A DNA stretch of 64,000 bases from Desulfobacterales bacterium (lineage in GTDB: Bacteria > Desulfobacterota > Desulfobacteria > Desulfobacterales > JAHEIW01): NCBI GenBank assembly GCA_030066985.1, contig JASJAN010000034.1, forward strand, positions 1-64,000, in the 5' to 3' direction. Positions within the stretch are counted from its first letter, which is position 1, and the number at the start of each line of letters is the position of its first letter. Of this stretch, positions 1 to 7,985 are shown piece after piece. The position numbers were made by a program, and so were the translations under genes. The notes under the pieces are model-generated. The model ran no database searches and was not told the origin of the DNA. It worked only from the letters and a program-made list of their open reading frames with translations.

Positions 1-368
1 TAGGTGACGTGTTCGACTTTTTCTTGCTCGGGTTCCGGCACATAATGAATCGCAGTCTTATTCTTGTTTTGGGCCAGATGCCGATCGACGCAATTGTAGC
101 TGGCGTTTATTTTACCGCCCTTGAACCACTTCCAGCAGGGCGCATCGCTGGTATCCAGGATTTCATCCCAGTATTCATACCAGTCGAGAAGATCGGCATA
201 TTCTTTGAAGCAATTGGGAAAATTGTCCAGGCTAAAGCGCTCATAGACGCCTTCATCGCTCATATTGGCCTGGGCAATAAACTTAACAGAAGGTTTGATA
301 AGCTCTTCTTCACCCCAGTGGACCGCAATTTCAGCTTCAGAAGTTTCGACGACTTCTTTTTCTGCCAT
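1..368 (-). CDS. acsA: Acetyl-CoA synthetase (AMP-forming), N-terminal part, runs off the window
   Basis: Reading the minus strand from the ATG at 368 gives about 122 residues with no stop before the window edge. The translation contains the N-terminal signature of acetate-CoA ligases: a WDEILD stretch followed by PCWKWFKGGKINASYNCVDR, which is the conserved approach to the adenylation core. The enzyme makes acetyl-CoA from acetate, ATP and CoA in the cytoplasm; acetate activation fits a complete-oxidising or syntrophic sulfate reducer. A purine-rich GGGGGA lies a few bases upstream of the ATG. The first 25 residues are acidic and not distinctive. The rest of the gene, including the ATP-binding and lysine motifs, lies outside the window, so the exact specificity (acetate versus another short acid) is inferred. 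Confidence 0.85.
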   Translation of the reverse strand, partial: MAEKEVVETSEAEIAVHWGEEELIKPSVKFIAQANMSDEGVYERFSLDNFPNCFKEYADLLDWYEYWDEILDTSDAPCWKWFKGGKINASYNCVDRHLAQNKNKTAIHYVPEPEQEKVEHVT

Positions 369-742
369 AATATCCCCCTTTCTTTGACAGTTTTACATCA
401 AAATGGTCTTAAAGTGTTTGAATAATGATGATAAATTTGGGTTCGGCTATACAGCATTTAGAAATGAATATAATTTATTTTATATGTTAAATTGTAATTT
501 ATTTATAAATTATAAATTTTATTCATTATTTGATGGGTTGGGCTTGATTATAAAATTTTAATGTTTTTACATCTTTTTTTAGGTGCTTGTCAACATGATT
601 TTTGTTCATTTTACATATTTTTTTACGAGGTCAGTTTCACCGCTTGAGACCTGCTATTCAGCCGTCATATCCGTGACCCATTTGGAAGAGGCGCGACCAC
701 TCCAGTCTTGCATTTGACAGCGGCTATGGTTATCTTTAAGTC
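369..742. other. Intergenic region, AT-rich, no gene seen
   Basis: This 374-base stretch separates the divergent acs and ClpX-like genes, so promoters for both are expected here. Positions about 440-600 are strongly AT-rich. I see no RNA gene, no convincing -35/-10 pair and no long inverted repeat. Confidence 0.5.
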
Positions 743-2494
743 ATGAAATCACATGATGAAAAAATTCCGGACCCAAAGGAATTAGAGAAAGAAATCGGCG
801 AGTTTTTGTCAAAAAAATACGGCCAAAACGTCAAAATTGTCACACCGGTGGTTTTGCCCGAGGAAAATGCTGTCGATACGGTTAAACCGACTCCCAAACG
901 CAAAAAGGAAATCAATTTTGATTTGAAGCCCGAGGAGCTAATCGCCTATCTGGATCAGTTTGTCGTCAAACAGGACAGTGCCAAAGCGATTCTGGCTACC
1001 AAAATCTGTACCCATTTTAATCGCATCCGGCGCTCTCGGGAAGGCCAGGAACCCACTGAAAACGCATCCAAGGTGGGCAACATCAAAAACAATGTCCTGA
1101 TGATCGGGCCCACCGGCGTGGGCAAGACGTATATTATCAAGTTAATCGCTGCTAAAATCGGCGTTCCCTTTGTAAAGGGTGATGCCACCAAGTTTAGCGA
1201 AACCGGCTATGTCGGCGGTGATGTTGAAGACCTGGTGCGCGACCTGGTGCGCGAAGCCGATGATGATATCGAACTGGCAGAGTGCGGCATCATTTATATA
1301 GATGAAATTGATAAAATTGCTTCCAGCCGCAACCTGATCGGCGCCGACGTCTCGCGCACCGGTGTGCAACGCGCGTTGCTCAAACCCATGGAAGAAACGG
1401 AGGTGGACCTGAAGGTGCCCCATGATCCCATTTCCATGATTCAGGAGATTGAACGGTTCCGCAAAACCGGCAAGCGCGAAAAACAATCGGTCAATACCGC
1501 CAATATTTTGTTTATTATGAGCGGCGCCTTTACGGATCTGGCACCGATCATTCAAAAACGCCTCACCCAGCAGGAAATAGGATTCGGTGCGCGCATCGAA
1601 CGCCCTCGGGAACAGTTTGACATATTCGCCCAGGTAAGATCCGAGGATCTCATTCAGTTTGGATTTGAAACCGAATTTGTCGGGCGTTTGCCGGTGCGGG
1701 CGGTGTTTGAGCATTTAACCGAAAAAGATCTATACGATATCCTAAAGAATCCCAACAATCCGATTATTCTAGGCAAAAAACTGGATTATGCGGCATATGA
1801 TATCGAGATCAAATTTGAGGATCAGGTGTTGCACATGCTGGCCCAACAGGCCTATTCCGAAAATACGGGTGCCAGAGGCCTGGTGAGCGCCGTTGAAAAA
1901 GCGCTGCTCAAATTTGAAAAAAAGTTACCGTCGACACAGATCAAAAAATTTCCAGCCACGTTGGATTTGGTTAACGATCCGGAATCATCGATTGAAAAAC
2001 TCTCCCAGACCGATGATGCCCGTTTTGATGATATTTTTAAGCGCCTGGTACGGGAGGAACAGCAGCGCATCAAACAATACCTGGATGTAAATAGGGCGCA
2101 CCTTGAAAAAAAACACAATCTGACCATGACACCTTCACGGGTCGACATCATCGCCCGCGCTTACGCCAAAAATATTATGGACATTGAAAATGTCGTCAAA
2201 CGCATTAAGACCCACTATGATGACATCAAAAAAATGGAACTGTATTTTTTTAAAAATCATGATATGAACATTGTCCTTGAAGAAGATGCGATCGATTTTA
2301 TTATGGAACAAGTCGTTCAAGCACCGATCGATCTGCAAGAAGTGTATAAAAAGGTTGACATGGACTTTAAACACGGGCTCAAACTGGCCCGTGAGAAAAC
2401 CGGTCGCAGCCGCTTTTTTATCACCCGTCAAGCCCTGCTGGACCCCGAAGCCTATATCAGCCAAATGATCCAGAGTGAATTCGAAGATCACTGA
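743..2494 (+). CDS. ClpX-like AAA+ unfoldase lacking the zinc-binding domain, with a C-terminal extension
   Basis: A 583-residue AAA+ ATPase of the ClpX/HslU group. Walker A GPTGVGKT is near residue 121, Walker B IIYIDEID near 184, and the sensor-2 TGARG near 375. The core reads closely as ClpX, including VGRLPV and the IGFG loop near residue 279 that in ClpX docks on ClpP. It lacks the four-cysteine zinc domain found at the ClpX N-terminus; residues 1-60 are charged and without cysteines. After the ClpX-like core (about residue 395) there is an extra region of roughly 190 residues, partly helical and lysine/glutamate-rich, that ordinary ClpX does not have. The ATG at 743 has no obvious Shine-Dalgarno. 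Likely role: substrate unfolding, possibly feeding a ClpP-type peptidase encoded elsewhere. The partner and substrates are unknown. Confidence 0.85.
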   Translation: MKSHDEKIPDPKELEKEIGEFLSKKYGQNVKIVTPVVLPEENAVDTVKPTPKRKKEINFDLKPEELIAYLDQFVVKQDSAKAILATKICTHFNRIRRSREGQEPTENASKVGNIKNNVLMIGPTGVGKTYIIKLIAAKIGVPFVKGDATKFSETGYVGGDVEDLVRDLVREADDDIELAECGIIYIDEIDKIASSRNLIGADVSRTGVQRALLKPMEETEVDLKVPHDPISMIQEIERFRKTGKREKQSVNTANILFIMSGAFTDLAPIIQKRLTQQEIGFGARIERPREQFDIFAQVRSEDLIQFGFETEFVGRLPVRAVFEHLTEKDLYDILKNPNNPIILGKKLDYAAYDIEIKFEDQVLHMLAQQAYSENTGARGLVSAVEKALLKFEKKLPSTQIKKFPATLDLVNDPESSIEKLSQTDDARFDDIFKRLVREEQQRIKQYLDVNRAHLEKKHNLTMTPSRVDIIARAYAKNIMDIENVVKRIKTHYDDIKKMELYFFKNHDMNIVLEEDAIDFIMEQVVQAPIDLQEVYKKVDMDFKHGLKLAREKTGRSRFFITRQALLDPEAYISQMIQSEFEDH

Positions 2495-2579
2495 ACAAAT
2501 CGAAAAACCGAGGAACGCTTCGGGCAAAAACGGCCATGCCCAACTGACCCAAACCCCTATCGTTTGAAAGCGAATACCG

Positions 2580-3770
2580 ATGATTGGAATATCCAAACTT
2601 TACTGTGGCACGGTGGAACCCTCTGATGCGCTGCGTTACGGACGCCATTCGGGCAAACTACCGTCCCATCTGCTGCAATTTTCTAAAGACAAGCGACCGG
2701 TGGTCGTCTGGAACGCAACCCAGCGCTGCAATCTCAAATGCGTGCACTGTTACGCCCATGCCAAAGCATTGGCAAATGATAATGAACTGAGCACAAGCGA
2801 AGGCAAGGAGCTCATTGATGATCTGGCGCAATATGGCGCACCGGTTATACTTTTTTCCGGCGGTGAGCCGCTGGTGCGCAAAGACCTGCCCGAGTTGGCC
2901 GGTTATGCGGTCGACAAAGGCATGCGGGCGGTGATTTCGACCAATGGCACCCTGATCAGCGCCAAGATGGCGCGCACCCTAAAACGGATTGGCTTGTCCT
3001 ATGTCGGCATCAGTCTGGACGGTATGCAGGAGATCAACGACCGCTTTCGAGGTGTCAGCGGCGCTTTTGAATCTGCTATGGGCGGTATTAAAAACTGCCA
3101 GGATGCCGGCATCAAAGTAGGGCTGCGCTTTACGATCAACAAGTTTAATGTTGATGAAATTCCCCATATATTTCATCTGATCGAAGAAATGGACATCCCC
3201 CGGGTGTGTTTCTACCACCTGGTTTATGCCGGCCGCGGCAGCGAATTGGTCAAAGAAGACCTGACTCATGAGGCAACCCGTTCTGCGGTGGATCTGATTA
3301 TCGACGAAACCAAGCGCCTGCATGACATCGGAAAACCCAAAGAGGTGTTGACCGTCGATAACCATGCCGACGGGCCTTACATTTATTTAAGGCTTCGCAA
3401 AGAAGATCCGCAACGGGCCAAGGATGTTTTGGAACTGCTGCAGTGGAATGAAGGCAATAACTCCGGTCGCGGTATCGGCTGTGTCAGCTGGGACGGCGAG
3501 GTCCATCCGGATCAATTCTGGCGCCATTGCAGTCTGGGCAACGTGCGCCAAAAAGCATTTTCTGAAATCTGGGCCGATCTGTCAAACCCGCTGCTGGAAA
3601 AACTCAAGGAAAAGAAAAAGCATGTCAAAGGCCGCTGCGCGGATTGCCGCTGGCTGGATATCTGCGGCGGCAATTTTAGAGTGCGCGCGGAAGCCACTAC
3701 CGGGGATTTGTGGTCCCCGGACCCGGCGTGCTATTTGACCGACGAGGAAATCGGCTTGACAGACAAGTAG
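2580..3770 (+). CDS. ahbC: AhbC, 12,18-didecarboxysirohaem deacetylase (radical SAM)
   Basis: A 396-residue radical SAM enzyme of the alternative haem pathway used by sulfate reducers and archaea. It removes the two acetate side chains of didecarboxysirohaem to give Fe-coproporphyrin III. The radical SAM cluster CNLKCVHC lies near residue 50. A GGEP motif near 97 fits SAM binding. A second cysteine set begins at CADCRWLDICGG near residue 353, with a further Cys in DPACYL. The N-terminus MIGISKLYCGTVEPSDALRY is typical of the family and supports the ATG at 2580. It is upstream of hemB and ahbD on the same strand, so the three form one pathway cluster. It is told apart from AhbD by this N-terminus and by its C-terminal cysteine spacing. 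Confidence 0.9.
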   Translation: MIGISKLYCGTVEPSDALRYGRHSGKLPSHLLQFSKDKRPVVVWNATQRCNLKCVHCYAHAKALANDNELSTSEGKELIDDLAQYGAPVILFSGGEPLVRKDLPELAGYAVDKGMRAVISTNGTLISAKMARTLKRIGLSYVGISLDGMQEINDRFRGVSGAFESAMGGIKNCQDAGIKVGLRFTINKFNVDEIPHIFHLIEEMDIPRVCFYHLVYAGRGSELVKEDLTHEATRSAVDLIIDETKRLHDIGKPKEVLTVDNHADGPYIYLRLRKEDPQRAKDVLELLQWNEGNNSGRGIGCVSWDGEVHPDQFWRHCSLGNVRQKAFSEIWADLSNPLLEKLKEKKKHVKGRCADCRWLDICGGNFRVRAEATTGDLWSPDPACYLTDEEIGLTDK

Positions 3771-3820
3771 TCTGAAAAATTCTGGCTTCTGGCCGCCGAT
3801 TAAAAATTGGTGGCAGTGTT

Positions 3821-3882
3821 CAGGTGTCAGCCCGTCTAGCCAACCCTGAAACCTGACACCTGACACCCGAAACCTGATACAA
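3821..3882. repeat. Intergenic short repeat with inverted arms (GGTGTCAG / CTGACACC)
   Basis: CAGGTGTCAG at 3821-3830 is the exact reverse complement of CTGACACCTG at 3853-3862. The right side continues as degenerate repeats of CCTGACACC and CCTGAAACC. Such intergenic filler recurs in this window (see 25741, 57880 and 62100). It may act as a weak hairpin between ahbC and hemB. Confidence 0.6.
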
Positions 3883-3936
3883 GACCGGGGACCAGCCTAA
3901 TATACCCGTAACTGCAATCCAAAACGAGGAGAATAG

Positions 3937-4911
3937 ATGCTGTTTCCAGACTATAGGCCCAGGCGCCTGCGGCGAAACGAAGCTTTTCGCCGCATGATTC
4001 GTGAAACCCACCTGATGGTCGACGATCTTATCCTACCTCTGTTTGCGATTAACGGCCGCAATGTTCGCAACCCCATTGAATCCATGCCCGGACATTTTCA
4101 GCTGTCTATTGATCAGTTGATTAAGACCGCGACTTCAGCTCACAAACTGGGGATACCCGCGATCATGCTTTTTGGCATACCGGATGCCAAGGATCCACTC
4201 GCAACCCGTGCGTATGCTGCTGACGGCATCGTTCAGAAAGCCACGCGGGCTCTCAAGGACAAGCTGCCGGAGCTGGTGGTCATCACCGATGTGTGCCTGT
4301 GCCAGTATACCGACCACGGCCATTGCGGTGTCGTGGAAGGGCACACTGTTGACAATGATGCCAGTCTGGATCTTCTGGCCCAAACGGCATTGTCGCATGC
4401 CAAAGCCGGTGCCGATATGGTGGCCCCTTCGGATATGATGGATGGCCGTGTGGCCGAAATTCGCAATATACTTGATGAAAATGATTTTAGCCAAATACCA
4501 ATTATGTCATATGCCGCCAAGTACTGCTCGGCGTATTACGGTCCCTTCCGAAGCGCCGCGGATTCAGCCCCGCAATTTGGCGATCGGCGCACCTATCAGT
4601 TGGACCCGGCCAATGCGGTTGAAGCCATCCGCGAGGTTTCGATGGACGTGGAAGAAGGTGCGGATATCGTCATGGTAAAACCGGCACTGGCGTATTTGGA
4701 TATTATTTGCCGGGTTAGAGAAGAATTTGATTTGCCGGTGGCGGCCTACAATGTCAGCGGCGAGTTTGCGATGATAAAAGCAGCTGAAAAAATGGGCTGG
4801 ATCGACGGCCCCAAAGTGATGTTGGAAACATTGACCGCCATGAAACGCGCCGGCGCTGATATGATTTTGACTTATTTTGCGATGGATGCTGCCAAAGTGC
4901 TTAACCCTTAA
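3937..4911 (+). CDS. hemB: Porphobilinogen synthase (delta-aminolaevulinate dehydratase)
   Basis: A 324-residue HemB that condenses two 5-aminolaevulinate molecules to porphobilinogen in the cytoplasm. The zinc-type cysteine motif [14 protein letters not shown] is near residues 117-131. The two active-site lysines are seen in YAAKY (about 194) and MVKPALAY (about 247, the Schiff-base lysine). Length matches the family. The ATG at 3937 follows a good GAGGAG ribosome site. It lies between ahbC and ahbD, so early and late steps of haem synthesis are encoded together. Confidence 0.97.
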   Translation: MLFPDYRPRRLRRNEAFRRMIRETHLMVDDLILPLFAINGRNVRNPIESMPGHFQLSIDQLIKTATSAHKLGIPAIMLFGIPDAKDPLATRAYAADGIVQKATRALKDKLPELVVITDVCLCQYTDHGHCGVVEGHTVDNDASLDLLAQTALSHAKAGADMVAPSDMMDGRVAEIRNILDENDFSQIPIMSYAAKYCSAYYGPFRSAADSAPQFGDRRTYQLDPANAVEAIREVSMDVEEGADIVMVKPALAYLDIICRVREEFDLPVAAYNVSGEFAMIKAAEKMGWIDGPKVMLETLTAMKRAGADMILTYFAMDAAKVLNP

Positions 4912-4921
4912 CAATGGACTG

Positions 4922-6013
4922 ATGATGAACGCAAAGCCCCCCCACCCGCATACCGGAAAAAAAAAGAACGAGTTGCGCCTGGTTGCCTGGGAAACAACCC
5001 GCAATTGTAATTTGGCTTGTGTCCACTGCCGGGCGTCGGCTGACATGGGACCTCACGAGGGCGAATTGGGCACTGAAGAGGCCCTGCGTCTGTTGGATCA
5101 GATTGCTGAAGTCGCCAAACCGATCATCATTCTAACCGGCGGCGAGCCTTTGCTGCGCTCCGACATTTTTGATTTGGCCCGCCATGGCACCGAGCTGGGT
5201 TTGCGCATGGTGATGGCGCTAAACGGCACCCTGGTTACTGAAAAAATAGCCCGCCAATTGGTCGACTCGGGTATTCAACGCATCAGTGTCAGTTTAGACG
5301 GTTCGAACGCTGAAACCCATGATCGTTTTCGGCAGGTTAAAGGCGCTTTCGAAGGCACCCTGCGAGGCATCGAGCTCATTAAAAACGCCGGCCTGGAATT
5401 TCAAATCAACACCACCATCACCAAGACCAACCTTGATCAGATCCCGGCCATCCAGGATCTGGCTGTTGAAGTGGGTGCCGTGGCGCATCATATTTTTTTA
5501 CTGGTTCCCACCGGTCGCGGCAAATATATTGTTGATCAGGCGATCGATGCCGCCGAATATGAGCGCACCCTGAACTGGTTCTATGATCAGAGAGCCACGA
5601 CACCGCTGCAGCTAAAAGCCACTTGTGCGCCCCATTATTATCGTATTCTCAGACAGCGTGCCAAAGAAGAAGGCATCTCCGTTAACTTTGAAACCCATGG
5701 ACTCGATGCGGTTACCCGCGGATGTTTGGGCGGCATTGGTTTTTGCTTTATCTCCCATCAGGGAATCGTTCAACCCTGCGGCTATCTGGATTTAAATTGC
5801 GGTGATGTGCGACAGATATCCTTTGCTGACATATGGAATCAATCGGATATCTTTTTGGAGTTGCGCGATTACGATAAGTTGAAAGGAAAATGCGGGCCCT
5901 GTGAATATAAACGTGTCTGCGGTGGCTGCCGTGCGCGGGCCTACGAGGCGACCGGCGATTTCATGCGCGAAGAGCCGCTTTGCAGTTACGAGCCCCGTTC
6001 GAAAAAGGGTTAA
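4922..6013 (+). CDS. ahbD: AhbD, haem synthase (Fe-coproporphyrin III decarboxylase, radical SAM)
   Basis: A radical SAM protein of about 363 residues that converts the two propionates of Fe-coproporphyrin III to vinyl groups, the last step of the alternative haem pathway. CNLACVHC near residue 29 binds the radical SAM cluster; GGEPLLR follows. The C-terminal CGPCEYKRVCGGCRARAYEA plus a later Cys is the SPASM-like auxiliary cluster expected for AhbD. An open frame extends upstream into hemB, but the ATG at 4922 (or 4925) just after the hemB stop gives a natural start; no strong Shine-Dalgarno is visible. The short spacing suggests co-transcription with hemB. Confidence 0.9.
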   Translation: MMNAKPPHPHTGKKKNELRLVAWETTRNCNLACVHCRASADMGPHEGELGTEEALRLLDQIAEVAKPIIILTGGEPLLRSDIFDLARHGTELGLRMVMALNGTLVTEKIARQLVDSGIQRISVSLDGSNAETHDRFRQVKGAFEGTLRGIELIKNAGLEFQINTTITKTNLDQIPAIQDLAVEVGAVAHHIFLLVPTGRGKYIVDQAIDAAEYERTLNWFYDQRATTPLQLKATCAPHYYRILRQRAKEEGISVNFETHGLDAVTRGCLGGIGFCFISHQGIVQPCGYLDLNCGDVRQISFADIWNQSDIFLELRDYDKLKGKCGPCEYKRVCGGCRARAYEATGDFMREEPLCSYEPRSKKG

Positions 6014-6228
6014 ACCCAAAACACCTCCCAATTACCCCTTTGGCGTTAGGCTTCTCCTTTTCACTGGCAGACACCTCTCCAAATTTTAGCTGGCGCCTGA
6101 AAACTGTTGACCCTGTCTGACAGTTTGGTATCATTTTTAAAGACACCGCCGGCAATATGCGGTTGTAATAAACGGATGAAATCTTCAACGGTTTAGACCA
6201 CCACGATAAACCCCATTGCAGAGGCCAT

Positions 6229-6834
6229 ATGAAAATTCAATCGTTAATGATTGCGGATCCCATCACCATTGGTCCCCACGCATCGGTCAGTGAGGCCATT
6301 GAGCTGATGAAAGCCAACTCTATTCGGCATCTGCCGGTGGTGACCAGCGGCAATCGGCTCGAAGGTTTCCTGACACTGGCCGATTTAAAGCAGGGCCTGA
6401 TCCCATCGATGCTGGGTGATGTCTCTTTGGATGATTTGATGATTAAAAATCCGATTACCGTCAGCCCCGATGATGATATCGAATTGGCAGCCATGTTGAT
6501 ATACAATCACAAAATCGGCGGGATGCCGGTTGTCAATGAAGGGCAGTTGGTGGGAATCGTAACCGCCACAGACATGCTGCGCGCCTTTATCGACATGATG
6601 GGCATTTTATCGACCACTTCGCGCATCGATGTGATTTTAGGCGATCAGCCCGCCACCTTTAAAAGGGCCATGCAGATCATCAACGACCAGGGCGGTGATA
6701 TTATCAGCGTTAGTATGACACCCCAGCAGAAAAGCAAACGGGTTTATTATTTTCGTTTGTCCGCCTGCAAAACGGATGTAATCGAAAAGGCATTGTCCAA
6801 GGAAGGGTTTGAAGTCCTGGCGGCAATGGATTAA
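6229..6834 (+). CDS. Tandem CBS domain protein with C-terminal ACT-like domain (AcuB-like)
   Basis: A 201-residue cytoplasmic protein. Two CBS motifs occupy roughly residues 1-58 and 68-125 (IADPITIG...RHLPVV and IKNPITVSPDDD...IGGMPVV). Residues about 132-200 look like an ACT domain (RIDVILGD...GGDIISVSM). This is the arrangement of AcuB-like proteins, which sense adenine nucleotides or other small ligands. The target is not evident from the sequence. It stands alone, about 215 bases after ahbD and facing a gene on the other strand. Confidence 0.85.
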   Translation: MKIQSLMIADPITIGPHASVSEAIELMKANSIRHLPVVTSGNRLEGFLTLADLKQGLIPSMLGDVSLDDLMIKNPITVSPDDDIELAAMLIYNHKIGGMPVVNEGQLVGIVTATDMLRAFIDMMGILSTTSRIDVILGDQPATFKRAMQIINDQGGDIISVSMTPQQKSKRVYYFRLSACKTDVIEKALSKEGFEVLAAMD

Positions 6835-6910
6835 CCGTCAGTTTAGAATTCGGTTTGCGTTTTCTGCAGAAAATTGAATCCGCGCGTTTAGACACTCACC
6901 GGTTTGATTC

Positions 6911-7657
6911 TCAAATATGGTATTTTTCAGCCTCACGCCATTTGCGCTCGATTTCTCTGGCGACTGCCGCTTTTAGATCGACACATTCGATCACGGTCAC
7001 CGGCTTGCGATCCATGGTATCCAACGAGGCGCTAACCATCCAGCAGCGCCCGTTAAAAAATACGTATCGGTCGTGCAGCATGACATGGCGCCGAATTTCA
7101 ACGTCCGGGCAATTGGAACAAAAGCTTCGTAAGAAACCATCAAATCCATCGGCTATCGATGTAGGCTCTCGGCTGGTGAGTAATCGCAGAGGATGTTTAA
7201 CATTTTCGAGGCATTCAAAAGTGGTATTGCCAAACTGCGTGTCTACCAGAGTCACCGCTGTTTTGGCGACACTAAAAAATTTTTTGGCTTCGGAAACGTT
7301 TTTAAGATGATAATTTTTAGCCTCGGCCATTTGGACTGGTTTTTCATCTTTTGATAACAAAAGCTGCAGCTTTTTTAGCTGCGGTTTCATTTGCTCGTCA
7401 AAAACGTTGCTTTCCCAGGTAGAATTTAAAATCCGTTGGTCGCAACGCTGCACCAGATCTTGCAATAATTTTGACAGCAACTGTCGATGCGTATGTCGGT
7501 CATGGCGAACCAGATCATTGGCCAGTTTGACATGATTGAGATTGACACCCAGATAGTCAACATCGACATTGTACTGGTTGCAGAGATCTTCCAGTTCATA
7601 ATTGCCGTAATATTCTTTTATGGCATCTGTAAGAATTTCAATAGCTTTTGTACCCAT
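6911..7657 (-). CDS. Orphan protein: EAD-like adaptor domain plus PLD-like C-terminal domain (putative conflict effector)
   Basis: A 248-residue cytoplasmic protein with no signal or membrane segment. Residues 1-75 resemble the effector-associated (EAD, death-like) domains: LEDLCNQYNVDVDYLG, then KLANDLVRHDR and a helical LLSKLLQDLVQR. Residues about 125-248 resemble a phospholipase-D-like fold of the kind that ends in HDR-aromatic...GASL; here HDRYVFFNGR starts at His195, followed by MVSASLDT. Only this one H-x-R motif is seen, so catalysis, if any, would need a dimer or is lost. EAD domains normally recruit effectors by pairing with matching EADs elsewhere in the genome. The assignment is from pattern recognition and not from a search. 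Two palindromes lie upstream of its start. It is a single gene between a CBS protein and comEC. Confidence 0.6.
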   Translation of the reverse strand: MGTKAIEILTDAIKEYYGNYELEDLCNQYNVDVDYLGVNLNHVKLANDLVRHDRHTHRQLLSKLLQDLVQRCDQRILNSTWESNVFDEQMKPQLKKLQLLLSKDEKPVQMAEAKNYHLKNVSEAKKFFSVAKTAVTLVDTQFGNTTFECLENVKHPLRLLTSREPTSIADGFDGFLRSFCSNCPDVEIRRHVMLHDRYVFFNGRCWMVSASLDTMDRKPVTVIECVDLKAAVAREIERKWREAEKYHI

Positions 7658-7985
7658 AACACCGATCCTTTCTAAATTTTACCTACGATCAGACCGACAT
7701 TGCAGACGGTCTGAATTCTATATCGGCATATAAAGCAAAAGCTTTATATTTTTAACAATATTCAGTCCCAAAGCTGTGACAACGAATTGAGCGCTTAACC
7801 TTCATCCATTGGCCTGTCGTCATGGGTGTATTGTTTTCAATGATGGGTTTGGGGACCCGGTATTTGAGATTGGCGATTGGGTATTTGAGGTTACAATGAA
7901 CAGAAATCTATAAGAAATCACTATTTCATTTTTTTTGCGAGTAACCAATAACGGATAACAAGTAACTGTCATTGGAGGAGGCGCC
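7658..7985. other. Intergenic region between comEC and the EAD/PLD-like gene
   Basis: These 328 bases carry the upstream region of the minus-strand gene ending at 7657 and the downstream region of comEC. They hold two palindromes (7689-7714 and 7728-7749, listed separately) and, at about 7850-7965, degenerate short repeats such as GTATTTGAG...GGTATTTGAGG and AACCAATAACGGATAACAAG. No gene is seen. Confidence 0.5.
7689..7749. promoter_or_regulatory. Two palindromes upstream of the EAD/PLD-like gene
   Basis: TCAGACCG at 7689-7696 pairs exactly with CGGTCTGA at 7707-7714. ATATAAAGC at 7728-7736 pairs exactly with GCTTTATAT at 7741-7749, four-base loop. Both lie 32-92 bases upstream of the start at 7657, so they could be operators or hairpins in its leader; a role is inferred. 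Confidence 0.45.

Noticed and set aside
9-425. Plus-strand open frame of 138 codons at the window start
   Set aside because: It is antisense to the acetyl-CoA synthetase N-terminus, whose minus-strand translation matches the family clearly.
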